A DNA stretch of 41,289 nt, taken from positions 1-41,289 of the forward strand of contig CALWKU010000071.1 of NCBI GenBank assembly GCA_944381345.1, in the 5' to 3' direction. Position 1 is the first letter of the stretch; each line of letters begins with the position of its first letter. Under the pieces are notes generated by a model. It was not told the DNA's origin and did no database searches. It saw nothing but the letters and a program-made list of their open reading frames with translations. A program made the translations under genes and the position numbers. This document shows positions 1-5,946 of the stretch, one piece after another. The stretch is from an uncultured Christensenellaceae bacterium. Lineage in GTDB: Bacteria > Bacillota > Clostridia > Christensenellales > UBA3700.

Positions 1-70
1 AGGGAAGAACCAAGCGCGAGCGTCTAGTAACCCGCTTGGACACGACTTGGGAGGGTAGGACGTTGCCGGT
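1..70 (+). rRNA. 5S rRNA-like 3' part, copy 1 (cut by window start)
   Basis: The 3' end carries a stretch ending GGGTAGGACGTTGCC, which closely resembles the 3' end of bacterial 5S rRNA (usual form GAGAGTAGGACGTTGCC). It is followed at once by a hairpin with a T-run, as at the end of an rRNA operon. Bases 1-77 match 182-258 except at position 3, so this is one of two tandem copies. The upstream half lies outside the window. The canonical 5S loop C sequence cannot be tested here, so a non-5S structured repeat remains possible. Confidence 0.4.
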
Positions 71-111
71 TACCAAAAGAAGCGATAGCAAAAGCTGTCG
101 CTTTTTTGGTA
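71..111 (+). terminator. Terminator-like hairpin after 5S-like copy 1
   Basis: An imperfect stem (about 18 bp, one bulge) runs from 71-89 to 94-111 around an AAAA loop. The descending arm contains a run of six T. It has the form of an intrinsic terminator directly after the 5S-like end. Confidence 0.55.
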
Positions 112-118
112 TTAAAAA

Positions 119-251
119 GGCAACGTCTCTCCCGAGTCGCAACTCAGTACGGAATAGCGAGCGTAAGAAGAAGGAAGAGGGAGTGAAGAACCAAGCGCGA
201 GCGTCTAGTAACCCGCTTGGACACGACTTGGGAGGGTAGGACGTTGCCGGT
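119..251 (+). rRNA. 5S rRNA-like structured RNA, copy 2
   Basis: GGCAACGTC at 119-127 pairs with GACGTTGCC at 240-248, like 5S helix I closing a domain of about 130 nt. CTCCC near 128-132 can pair with GGGAG near 179-183, the position of helix II. The 3' end GGGTAGGACGTTGCC is 5S-like. However, the canonical loop C core is not clear and 130 nt is long for 5S. A divergent 5S gene at the end of an rRNA operon fits best. A hairpin repeat element with terminal inverted repeats is the alternative. Confidence 0.35.
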
Positions 252-258
252 TACCAAA
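182..258 (+). repeat. Direct repeat of 1-77 (offset 181 bp)
   Basis: Bases 182-258 repeat 1-77 with a single difference (position 3 against 184). Each copy is followed by a hairpin that starts TACCAAA and ends TTGGTA but has a different stem. The repeat therefore covers the 5S-like 3' half plus the base of the hairpin. Confidence 0.85.
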
Positions 259-290
259 GGAGACAGCCAAAACGGCTGTCTCCTTTGGTA
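252..290 (+). terminator. Perfect 17-bp hairpin after 5S-like copy 2
   Basis: The arm at 252-268 is exactly complementary to 274-290, around a 5-nt AAAAC loop. It lacks the long T-run of the first hairpin, having only TTT inside the arm, so termination may be weaker or it may serve as a processing stem. Confidence 0.5.
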
Positions 291-473
291 AGACGCGCGG
301 ATAAGCGGCGTAACCTTATTCGCAAAATGTCTCTTTGTGTTTTGACTTTGCAAAGCGGATAATAATGATGTTCAACTATGCCGCTTCCGCGAGGTCGTGT
401 TACGTTGTGCCTCAGATGCGGAATAGTGAACAAAAGTCCGAAAAATTGTAGAGGTTAAAATTTTTGAGGCATT

Positions 474-503
474 TTGAATTTGCGTTTTGCACAATAATAT
501 GAT
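474..503 (+). promoter_or_regulatory. Possible promoter of the small lipoprotein
   Basis: TTGAAT at 474-479 and TATGAT at 498-503 are 18 nt apart, about 27 nt upstream of the start codon at 530. The match is partial and lies in AT-rich DNA. Confidence 0.3.
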
Positions 504-529
504 ATAGTAATGACAATTCGGAGGCGGAA

Positions 530-664
530 ATGAAAAGGATACACGTTTTTCTCATTGTTATACTTGCTTTGATCGTGGCAATGGCGTTGGGCACGGTGAT
601 CTTCACGGCGTGTAATGCGCCCGTTCCCGACGACATCGAGGGTATTGAGATCGGTCTTACCTAA
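530..664 (+). CDS. Small predicted lipoprotein (44 aa)
   Basis: This short open frame starts with ATG behind a good ribosome-binding site (GGAGG at about 520-524). The product begins MKRIHVF, followed by a hydrophobic segment of about 18 residues and a lipobox-like FTAC (Cys28), which predicts lipidation and anchoring to the outer face of the membrane. Only 16 residues remain after the Cys, acidic at first (PDDIEGIE). No family is recognised. A possible promoter lies at 474-503 and a terminator at 737-759, which would make it monocistronic. The residual doubt is size: 44 codons can occur by chance, but signal peptide, lipobox and ribosome-binding site coincide. Confidence 0.5.
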   Translation: MKRIHVFLIVILALIVAMALGTVIFTACNAPVPDDIEGIEIGLT

Positions 665-736
665 GCCGCAGTGCCTCTTGCCGAGGCTAAAGGCGCGGTG
701 CGGGGAATGCCGCCGCTTAAGATCTGATCCAACGTT

Positions 737-759
737 CGGTCGCGCAAGCGGCCGTTTTT
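737..759 (+). terminator. Intrinsic terminator
   Basis: A 7-bp stem (737-743 with 748-754) with a GCAA tetraloop is followed by TTTTT at 755-759. It lies downstream of the small lipoprotein. Confidence 0.65.
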
Positions 760-928
760 ATGTCCAAAAGCACGGGATCGCCCAAGCGAAACGAGGCGTC
801 GAGCGGTATGTTGCAAACGCGCTTTATGCGCGCCGTGAACGCATTGCACCGAGCGAATAAGCATAGATCAATCGCGTACGCACCGCGGTTTCGGAAAATC
901 GCAAAGGCGATATATTGCCGCAATGGTT

Positions 929-956
929 GCGGCGGTCAGGCCGCCGCCGCTTTTTT
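929..956 (+). terminator. GC-rich intrinsic terminator
   Basis: GCGGCGG at 929-935 pairs with CCGCCGC at 944-950 and is followed at once by TTTTTT. No gene is recognised directly upstream, so an unannotated transcript may end here. Confidence 0.6.
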
Positions 957-967
957 GTCTCAACGGT

Positions 968-995
968 TTGCGTTTTCGTAACGGTGTGGTATAAT
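968..995 (+). promoter_or_regulatory. Promoter giving a predicted leaderless mRNA
   Basis: TTGCGT at 968-973 and a perfect TATAAT at 990-995 are 16 nt apart. The ATG at 1002 lies 6 nt after the -10 box, so transcription should start at or next to the A of the start codon. No ribosome-binding site precedes it. Confidence 0.6.
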
Positions 996-1001
996 AACGG
1001 T

Positions 1002-1361
1002 ATGGACACTGTTGTTTGGCTTGTCATTGATATTGCGGCTTTTGTGGTCTTCGCGCTTGCGGGAGTCGCACAATTGAGGCGCAGATATGACGCTCCCACG
1101 CTTGACAAGACGGATCGCTTGCCCGATTCGGGCGAGACCGACTTTGCGCCGGCGTACAGGTTTGCGCTAGGCGTCGGGGTCGCGTCGCTCGTGCTTGCGG
1201 TCGTGATGTTCGTTGCCGTGCCCGTAGTGTTGCGGCTGGTTGACGTCGCCCCGTCCGTTATCGTCGGCGTGGTCTGCGGCGAGGCGGCAGTCGGAGCGGT
1301 GTTGCTGTTTTTTGCGGACAGGTTTTTTCTCAAATCCGCGGAAGAGGAGACGAAGAGATGA
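1002..1361 (+). CDS. Small integral membrane protein (119 aa), function unknown
   Basis: I recognise no family. The protein has three hydrophobic segments (about residues 3-23, 49-73 and 80-103) and a charged loop with several Asp/Asp-Arg pairs around residues 29-47, so it should be a polytopic membrane protein. The start at 1002 was chosen over upstream in-frame codons because a TATAAT box ends at 995 and upstream residues would be untranscribed. Its last four bases overlap the start of the next gene (ATGA), so the two membrane proteins are translationally coupled and likely work together. The leader appears to be absent. Confidence 0.65.
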   Translation: MDTVVWLVIDIAAFVVFALAGVAQLRRRYDAPTLDKTDRLPDSGETDFAPAYRFALGVGVASLVLAVVMFVAVPVVLRLVDVAPSVIVGVVCGEAAVGAVLLFFADRFFLKSAEEETKR

Positions 1362-1855
1362 AATATCCCTTGACAAAATATCAAAAGATATTGTGCGCCG
1401 TCGCCGCCGCCGCATTTGCGGTGTGGATGATCGTCACCGCCGTACTCGGCGCGGTCACGGACATCGGTACGAAGTGGCATTGGACGGTCGCGGAATCGGT
1501 TGTGTTCACCGTTGTCTTGTGTCTTGTGCTGTGCTTCCCCGCCGGCGAAAAGAAGAAAAGCTATTCCGAGAGGATAGAGCGCGAGTATGTCGACCTCAGG
1601 CGCGATCTCGTCTCGCGGCTGCTGGTCATTGAGAACGTGTTTATGTTCGTCATGGCTTTGACGCATATGCTGGGCTGGACAAAGGAGGGTACCGTGATCG
1701 CCAAGGTCGGCGTGATCCATCTTGTAGGTATGGGGATGATGATCGCTATCGCGGCGTGTGCGGTCGATTTTGCCGTCAGGGCAAAGAGGCTCAAATTGAC
1801 GGACGTTGTCACGTCCTGCGAGAGCGACGGGCGGGACGACAAAAAAGACTTTTGA
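1358..1855 (+). CDS. Four-helix membrane protein (165 aa), function unknown
   Basis: No family is recognised. Hydrophobic segments lie at about residues 9-32, 43-61, 86-104 and 118-139. A basic stretch with KKKSYSERIERE follows the second helix, and the C-terminal tail is charged and acidic (SDGRDDKKDF). The ATG overlaps the stop codon of the upstream membrane protein by 4 bp, with purine-rich GAAGAGGAGA just ahead of it. It forms a two-gene unit with that protein. No clear terminator follows; the tRNA promoter starts 18 bp downstream. Confidence 0.65.
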   Translation: MKYPLTKYQKILCAVAAAAFAVWMIVTAVLGAVTDIGTKWHWTVAESVVFTVVLCLVLCFPAGEKKKSYSERIEREYVDLRRDLVSRLLVIENVFMFVMALTHMLGWTKEGTVIAKVGVIHLVGMGMMIAIAACAVDFAVRAKRLKLTDVVTSCESDGRDDKKDF

Positions 1856-1872
1856 AAAGTCACGAAAAATCG

Positions 1873-1901
1873 TTGACAAACACGCGCGTATGTATTATTA
1901 T
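1873..1901 (+). promoter_or_regulatory. Strong promoter of the tRNA-Asn gene
   Basis: TTGACA at 1873-1878 and TATTAT at 1896-1901 are 17 nt apart, about 33 nt before the mature tRNA 5' end. Confidence 0.8.
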
Positions 1902-1933
1902 ATTTTAGCAATCGGCGAGCGATCGCCCCACAT

Positions 1934-2203
1934 TGCTCCTTAGCTCAGTAGGTAGAGCATGCGGCTGTAAACCAATAGCAGCTCTGCGGAGAAATCCGCA
2001 GATGACAATCCCGCTAAGTCGGTGAAATCTAAGTCGGAAGATAGGACAACGCCGAGCAAGGGACTTCGGTTCCGTGTGTAGAGACTTTATACGGGATGCC
2101 TAAAGGGATGACCCACGGCAAAGACAAAGTCCGGACCACAATGTGAAAACGATGTGGTGAAGTAACCGCAGTGTCGTCAGTTCGAGTCTGACAGGAGCAG
2201 CCA
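1934..2203 (+). tRNA. tRNA-Asn(GUU), interrupted by a group I intron
   Basis: The two exons (1934-1968 and 2163-2203) join into a 76-nt cloverleaf. The acceptor stem pairs TGCTCCT with AGGAGCA, followed by discriminator G and an encoded CCA. The D stem is GCTC/GAGC, the anticodon stem TGCGG/CCGCA, the variable loop 5 nt, and the T arm GTCAG-TTCGAGT-CTGAC. The spliced anticodon loop is CTGTTAA, so the anticodon is GUU (Asn). Reading the unspliced loop as CTGTAAA would wrongly suggest Tyr. The intron lies between the second and third anticodon bases. The gene has its own promoter and terminator. The gatCAB-aspS operon 570 bp downstream encodes enzymes that would charge and amidate this tRNA. 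Confidence 0.93.
1969..2162 (+). ncRNA. Self-splicing group I intron (194 nt) in tRNA-Asn
   Basis: The intron follows the group I rules: the 5' exon ends in U (1968) and the intron ends in G (2162). The guide GCAGCT (1978-1983) pairs with the exon end GGCTGT, with a U.G wobble at the splice site (P1). P2 is CTGCGGA-GAAA-TCCGCAG (1984-2001). P3 pairs 2008-2013 with 2092-2097 across the core. P4 is CGGTG/CGCCG (2020-2024/2050-2054), P5 ATCT/AGAT, P6 a UUCG-capped stem (2060-2073). P7 pairs GACT (2083-2086) with AGTC (2128-2131). P8 is TGCC/GGCA and P9 CCACA/TGTGG. AGAGACT and AAGACAAAGTCC match the conserved R and S elements. There is no internal ORF. Confidence 0.9.
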
Positions 2204-2232
2204 AACCCCGCAACGCGAGTTGCGGGGTTTTT
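2203..2232 (+). terminator. Terminator of the tRNA-Asn gene
   Basis: A stem of about 12 bp (2203-2214 with 2219-2230) with a GCGA tetraloop ends in a T-run to 2232. It sits directly behind the CCA end. Confidence 0.85.
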
Positions 2233-2239
2233 GTATGCG

Positions 2240-2500
2240 TCATTTTTTGAGCAGAAAATCTATGATGTTGAGGTGCTTGATCCTTTTCTCGAGAAGTCGG
2301 GTAAATCGCCAGAGATCACGAATTTGGGGTAGTTGTCGTCGACACGTTCCAAGTTGCCGAATTCGCGGTCGATCGTCTGTTCGGAAGAGAGGGAATAGCA
2401 AACTTGCAGATATATCCTCTCGTCGTCTTTGAATGCGACGAAGTCGACGTCGAAATTGCCGTATCTCAATTGCAGTCGGCAAAAAACCTCAAGTCAACGA
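2240..2500 (-). pseudogene. Decayed C-terminal fragment of a DUF4143-type AAA+ ATPase
   Basis: On the minus strand, residues such as GNFDVDFVA, ERIYLQVCYSL, TIDREFGNLE and DNYPKFVIS recall the C-terminal domain of the widespread AAA+/DUF4143 ATPases, which carry a degenerate PD-(D/E)XK nuclease-like fold there. The frame is shifted near 2280: the usual ending IKHLNIIDFLL appears in another frame, to about 2243. A stop codon lies in frame just upstream of the preserved block, and the N-terminal ATPase part is absent. It is therefore a remnant of a once complete gene read towards tRNA-Asn. Confidence 0.7.
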
Positions 2501-2716
2501 TTTTGCCGAGTGCAGGCGGACAAAATTGTCTAAAACGCCGATTTTATCGGGTGCGGCGGATAAAATTCCCGTGCGGAGCATATGCGCGCAAAAAAGAGGG
2601 CGGCATACAGAGCGAAGGAGAGAGCCGGGTTTTGCCGACGTAGCCCAAGCGTTGCTCCGGGGGCGAGTTTGCCCCTCAAAAAGCCGTTTTGCAAGCCCGT
2701 AATGCCGTCCATTCAC
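2501..2716. other. No gene seen between ATPase remnant and gatC promoter
   Basis: I see no supported coding region or RNA here, only a short hairpin with GGGGC/GCCCC arms near 2661-2676. It may be further eroded remains of the ATPase gene. Confidence 0.3.
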
Positions 2717-2745
2717 TTGCTTTATTCGCGCGCAAGTGATATATT
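2717..2745 (+). promoter_or_regulatory. Promoter of the gatCAB-aspS operon
   Basis: TTGCTT at 2717-2722 and TATATT at 2740-2745 are 17 nt apart, about 30 nt ahead of gatC. Alternative -10 boxes overlap in this AT-rich stretch. Confidence 0.5.
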
Positions 2746-2774
2746 ATTATAAAATAAAGTACTCGGAGCGGAAA

Positions 2775-3047
2775 ATGACTGTCGACAGGGATACGGTGAC
2801 ATATCTTTCCAAACTCGCAAAACTCAATATCAAGTCTGACGAGATAGAGCAGGCGACCGCACGTCTGGAAAAGATACTCGGCTATATGGAGTCGCTCAAA
2901 GCAGTCGAGCCGACGGGGGGAGACCCGGAGGCGACGCTTGCGCTGCGCGACGACGTCGTGCTGCCGTCTGCAGACAAGGACGAACTGCTCGCAAATTGCG
3001 CGGAGCGCACCTATTTTGCGCCGGTCGTACCCAAGGTGGTGGAATGA
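2775..3047 (+). CDS. gatC: Asp/Glu-tRNA amidotransferase subunit C
   Basis: GatC (90 aa) is the small helical belt that wraps and stabilises the GatA-GatB complex in the cytoplasm. The sequence has the family pattern: an N-terminal KLAKLNIKSDE helix, the LEKILGYMESL segment, then a D-P-rich middle and a C-terminal end YFAPVVPKVVE. Length is normal (about 95 aa). The ATG at 2775 follows a CGGAGCGG ribosome-binding site; an earlier in-frame codon lies inside the promoter. It opens an operon in which each of the first four genes overlaps the next by 4 bp, which favours equal production of the subunits. Confidence 0.93.
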   Translation: MTVDRDTVTYLSKLAKLNIKSDEIEQATARLEKILGYMESLKAVEPTGGDPEATLALRDDVVLPSADKDELLANCAERTYFAPVVPKVVE

Positions 3048-4495
3048 TGGGACTTCTCGATCATACCGCGTTGGAGTTGGGCGCGATGATCGCGCGTGGG
3101 GAGACGACCTCTGCCGAGGTGACGGACGCCGTCTTTGCTGCGATCGCCGCAAAGGATAAGGATATCAACGCTTACATCGGAGTGTCGAAAGAGCTTGCCG
3201 CGGTTCAGCTTGCGGCGCTCGATAAGGCTGCCGACGGACCGCTCAAAGGCGTGCCGATCTCGATCAAGGACAATATCTGCACCAATGGCGTCAAGACGAC
3301 TTGCGCGTCCGCGATGTTGGCGGACTTCGTGCCTCCCTATGACGCTGCGGTAATCGAAAAGATAAAGGCGGCGGGCTTGCCCGTCGCGGGCAAGCTCAAT
3401 ATGGACGAATTTGCGATGGGCTCGACCAGCGAGACCTCGCATTTCGGCGCGGTAAAAAATCCGCACGATCTCACTCGCGTTCCCGGCGGTTCGTCGGGCG
3501 GCGCGGCGGCGGCGGTCGCTGCGGGAGAGGCTGTCTGCGCGCTCGGTTCGGACACGGGCGGCAGCATACGCCAACCCGCGTCCTATTGCGGCGTGACGGG
3601 CTTCAAGCCCACATACGGCTATGTGTCGCGTTACGGCTTGGTCGCATACGCGTCATCGCTCGATCAGATCGGACCCGTTGCCAAAGACGTTGCCGACTGC
3701 GCTGCGATCATGGACGTGATCGCGGGTCACGACGGGCGCGATTCCACGTCGCTCAGAGTCAAGCATCCGTCCTATCTTGCGTCCCTCACCGGCGACGTCA
3801 AGGGAAGGACGATCGGCGTACCGGAGGAGTGCTTCGGCGACGGCGTGGACGAGGATGTCAAGAGGGCGGTGCTCGACTGCGCCAAGACCTATGAGTCGCT
3901 AGGCGCAAAGCTGCTGCCCGTCAAGCTTGACTTTATGCAGAGCGTCATCCCGACATATTATATAATTGCGACCGCGGAGGCGTCGTCCAACCTTTCAAGG
4001 TACGACGGCGTCAAATACGGTTTTCGCGCGGACAAGGTCAACTCGATCGACGATCTCTATGCCGAATCTCGCAGCCAAGGCTTCGGCGACGAGGTCAAGA
4101 CGCGCATTTTGCTGGGTGCGTTCGTACTCTCGTCGGGCTACTACGACGCCTATTACAAAAAAGCGAAGAACGTGCAGCGCCGCATCATCGCCGAGTTCGG
4201 CGAGGTGTTCAAGCGCTGCGACGCGTTGATCTGCCCGGTCGCTCCGTCGACCGCGCCCAAGCTGGGAGAGAGCCTTTGCGACAGCATGAGCATGTATCTG
4301 TCCGACATCTTCACCGTGCCTGTGAACCTGGCGGGGCTGCCGGGGCTGTCCATCCCCTGCGGAACAGCGAAAAACGGCATGCCGATAGGCGCGCAGCTGA
4401 TCGGGGCGAGAGGCGCCGACGCGACGCTGCTCGACCTCGGCTTTGCCTATCAGCGCGCGACCGATCATCACCGCGTGATCGCGGGGAGGGCATGA
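3044..4495 (+). CDS. gatA: Asp/Glu-tRNA amidotransferase subunit A (amidase)
   Basis: GatA (483 aa) releases ammonia from glutamine and passes it through a channel to GatB. It belongs to the amidase-signature family. The Ser-cisSer-Lys triad is visible: Lys75 in SIKDN, Ser150 in PGGSSGG and Ser174 in DTGGSIRQP. The amidase signature is complete and length is normal. The start ATG overlaps the gatC stop (ATGA); a second ATG follows immediately and is an alternative start one residue shorter. With gatB and aspS downstream and tRNA-Asn upstream, its likely substrate complex is Asp-tRNA(Asn), possibly also Glu-tRNA(Gln). Confidence 0.96.
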   Translation: MMGLLDHTALELGAMIARGETTSAEVTDAVFAAIAAKDKDINAYIGVSKELAAVQLAALDKAADGPLKGVPISIKDNICTNGVKTTCASAMLADFVPPYDAAVIEKIKAAGLPVAGKLNMDEFAMGSTSETSHFGAVKNPHDLTRVPGGSSGGAAAAVAAGEAVCALGSDTGGSIRQPASYCGVTGFKPTYGYVSRYGLVAYASSLDQIGPVAKDVADCAAIMDVIAGHDGRDSTSLRVKHPSYLASLTGDVKGRTIGVPEECFGDGVDEDVKRAVLDCAKTYESLGAKLLPVKLDFMQSVIPTYYIIATAEASSNLSRYDGVKYGFRADKVNSIDDLYAESRSQGFGDEVKTRILLGAFVLSSGYYDAYYKKAKNVQRRIIAEFGEVFKRCDALICPVAPSTAPKLGESLCDSMSMYLSDIFTVPVNLAGLPGLSIPCGTAKNGMPIGAQLIGARGADATLLDLGFAYQRATDHHRVIAGRA

Positions 4496-5946
4496 GTATG
4501 GAGTGGGAAACCGTCATCGGTCTTGAAGTCCACATCGAGCTTGCGACCGAGTCCAAGATATTCTGTTCGTGTTCGACCGCGTTCGGCGCCAAGCCCAACG
4601 AGCATTGCTGTCCCGTCTGTATGGGCTTCCCCGGGACGTTGCCTGTGTTCAACAAAAAAGTGCTTGAATTTGCGCTCAAAGCGGCGATAGCGCTCAATTG
4701 CGAGATACCGAAATATACGGTATTCGACCGCAAGAACTACTTCTATCCCGATCTTCCCAAGGCGTACCAGATATCGCAGCTGTACAGTCCGATAGGTACA
4801 AACGGGCGCGTCGATATAGAAGCGGACGGCGTCGTCAAGACAATACGCATCCACGAGATGCATATGGAAGAGGACGCGGGCAAGCTCATCCACTCCGACA
4901 TCGACAACGTCACTTATCCCGACTATAACCGCTGCGGCGTGCCGCTGATCGAGATAGTTTCCGAGCCGGATTTCCGCTCCGCCAAAGAGGTGGTGGCATA
5001 TCTCGAAAAGCTCAAGATGCTCTGCGAATATATGGGCATATCCTCGTGCAAGATGCAGGAGGGACGTATGCGCGCCGACGTCAACGTCTCCGTCCGTAAA
5101 AAAGGAGATAAACAGTTCGGAACGCGCACGGAGACCAAAAATCTCAACTCGTTCAGGGCGATAGAACACGCTATAGAGTACGAGAGCGAGCGTCAGATCG
5201 ACATCTTGGAAAAGGGCGGCGTCGTACATCAGGAGACGCGCCGTTGGGACGACGAAAAGCGCGTCGGTTCGTCCATGCGCAGCAAGGAGAACGCGCAGGA
5301 TTACCGTTATTTTCCCGACCCCGACCTGCTGCCGATCGAGATAGACCGCGACCGGATAGAAGCGTTGAGGGCGGGATTGCCGGAGTTTGCGCAAGAGAAG
5401 AAGGCGAGATTTATCGCCGAGTACGGGCTGAGCGACTACACGTCGTCGCGCGTGACCGCGGACATCAGGCTCGCTACGCTGTTCGAGGACGCCGCCAAGG
5501 CTTGCGGCGCGCCGCGTACGGTTGCAAACTGGCTGATCGAGATCATGCCCAAAGTGTTGGACGATCTCGGCGTCGCATTCGAGAACGCGACGATAGACGC
5601 GGGGCAGTTCGCAAAGCTGCTGTCGAGCGTAGAAAGCAAAAAACTGAACAAGAATATGGGCGTCAAGGCGTTGGAACAGTTGATCGCGCAGGGCGAAAAG
5701 TTCGACTTCGACCGCTATCTCGAAGACAACGCGGTCGTCATGGAGGGCGACGAGGACAAGATCCGCGAGGTCGTGCGCCGCGTCTTGACCGAAAATCCCA
5801 AGGCGGTAGCCGAGTACGGACAGGGCAAGACCAAGGTCATGGGCTTTCTTGTCGGACAGGTCATGAGGGCGTTTTTCGGCAAAGTAGACCATGACGCCGT
5901 CAACAGAGTGATGCTTGAAGAATTGCAAACCGGAGGACAGAAATGA
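4492..5946 (+). CDS. gatB: Asp/Glu-tRNA amidotransferase subunit B
   Basis: GatB (484 aa) binds the mischarged tRNA, phosphorylates the Asp or Glu side chain with ATP and amidates it with ammonia from GatA. It starts EWETVIGLEVHIEL, typical of the family. A zinc-type cluster is visible (Cys25, Cys27, Cys40, Cys43 in FCSCS and CCPVC). The cradle domain (RKNYFYPDLPKAYQISQ, then HMEEDAGK) and the tail domain ending in a YqeY-like helical module (GFLVGQVMRAF) are complete. ATG 4492 overlaps the gatA stop by 4 bp and has GGGGAGGG ahead of it; a second ATG two codons later is less likely. Confidence 0.96.
   Translation: MSMEWETVIGLEVHIELATESKIFCSCSTAFGAKPNEHCCPVCMGFPGTLPVFNKKVLEFALKAAIALNCEIPKYTVFDRKNYFYPDLPKAYQISQLYSPIGTNGRVDIEADGVVKTIRIHEMHMEEDAGKLIHSDIDNVTYPDYNRCGVPLIEIVSEPDFRSAKEVVAYLEKLKMLCEYMGISSCKMQEGRMRADVNVSVRKKGDKQFGTRTETKNLNSFRAIEHAIEYESERQIDILEKGGVVHQETRRWDDEKRVGSSMRSKENAQDYRYFPDPDLLPIEIDRDRIEALRAGLPEFAQEKKARFIAEYGLSDYTSSRVTADIRLATLFEDAAKACGAPRTVANWLIEIMPKVLDDLGVAFENATIDAGQFAKLLSSVESKKLNKNMGVKALEQLIAQGEKFDFDRYLEDNAVVMEGDEDKIREVVRRVLTENPKAVAEYGQGKTKVMGFLVGQVMRAFFGKVDHDAVNRVMLEELQTGGQK

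Larger units (their letters stand above)
665..1001. other. Gap without a supported gene
   Basis: The stretch holds two terminator-like hairpins (737-759 and 929-956) and the promoter of the next gene. The open frame at 760-981 has no ribosome-binding site and no recognisable sequence, so I do not call it. The part between the two terminators could encode a small RNA, but I see no promoter for one. Confidence 0.4.

Noticed and set aside
119..248. MITE with terminal inverted repeats
   Set aside because: The ends do pair over about 20 bp, but the 5S-like 3' end, tandem order and following terminators fit an RNA gene better. Not fully excluded.
760..981. 73-codon frame between two terminators
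   Set aside because: It has no ribosome-binding site and no plausible protein sequence, and its end runs through a terminator.
824..1879. Long minus-strand frame of 351 codons
   Set aside because: It lies opposite two coupled membrane-protein genes that have promoter and overlap; its sequence has no domain and reads as an antisense shadow in GC-rich DNA.
1934..2203. tRNA-Tyr from the unspliced loop CTGTAAA
   Set aside because: The apparent GUA anticodon uses intron bases. Group I boundaries (U before, G at the end) give GUU, and the body matches tRNA-Asn.
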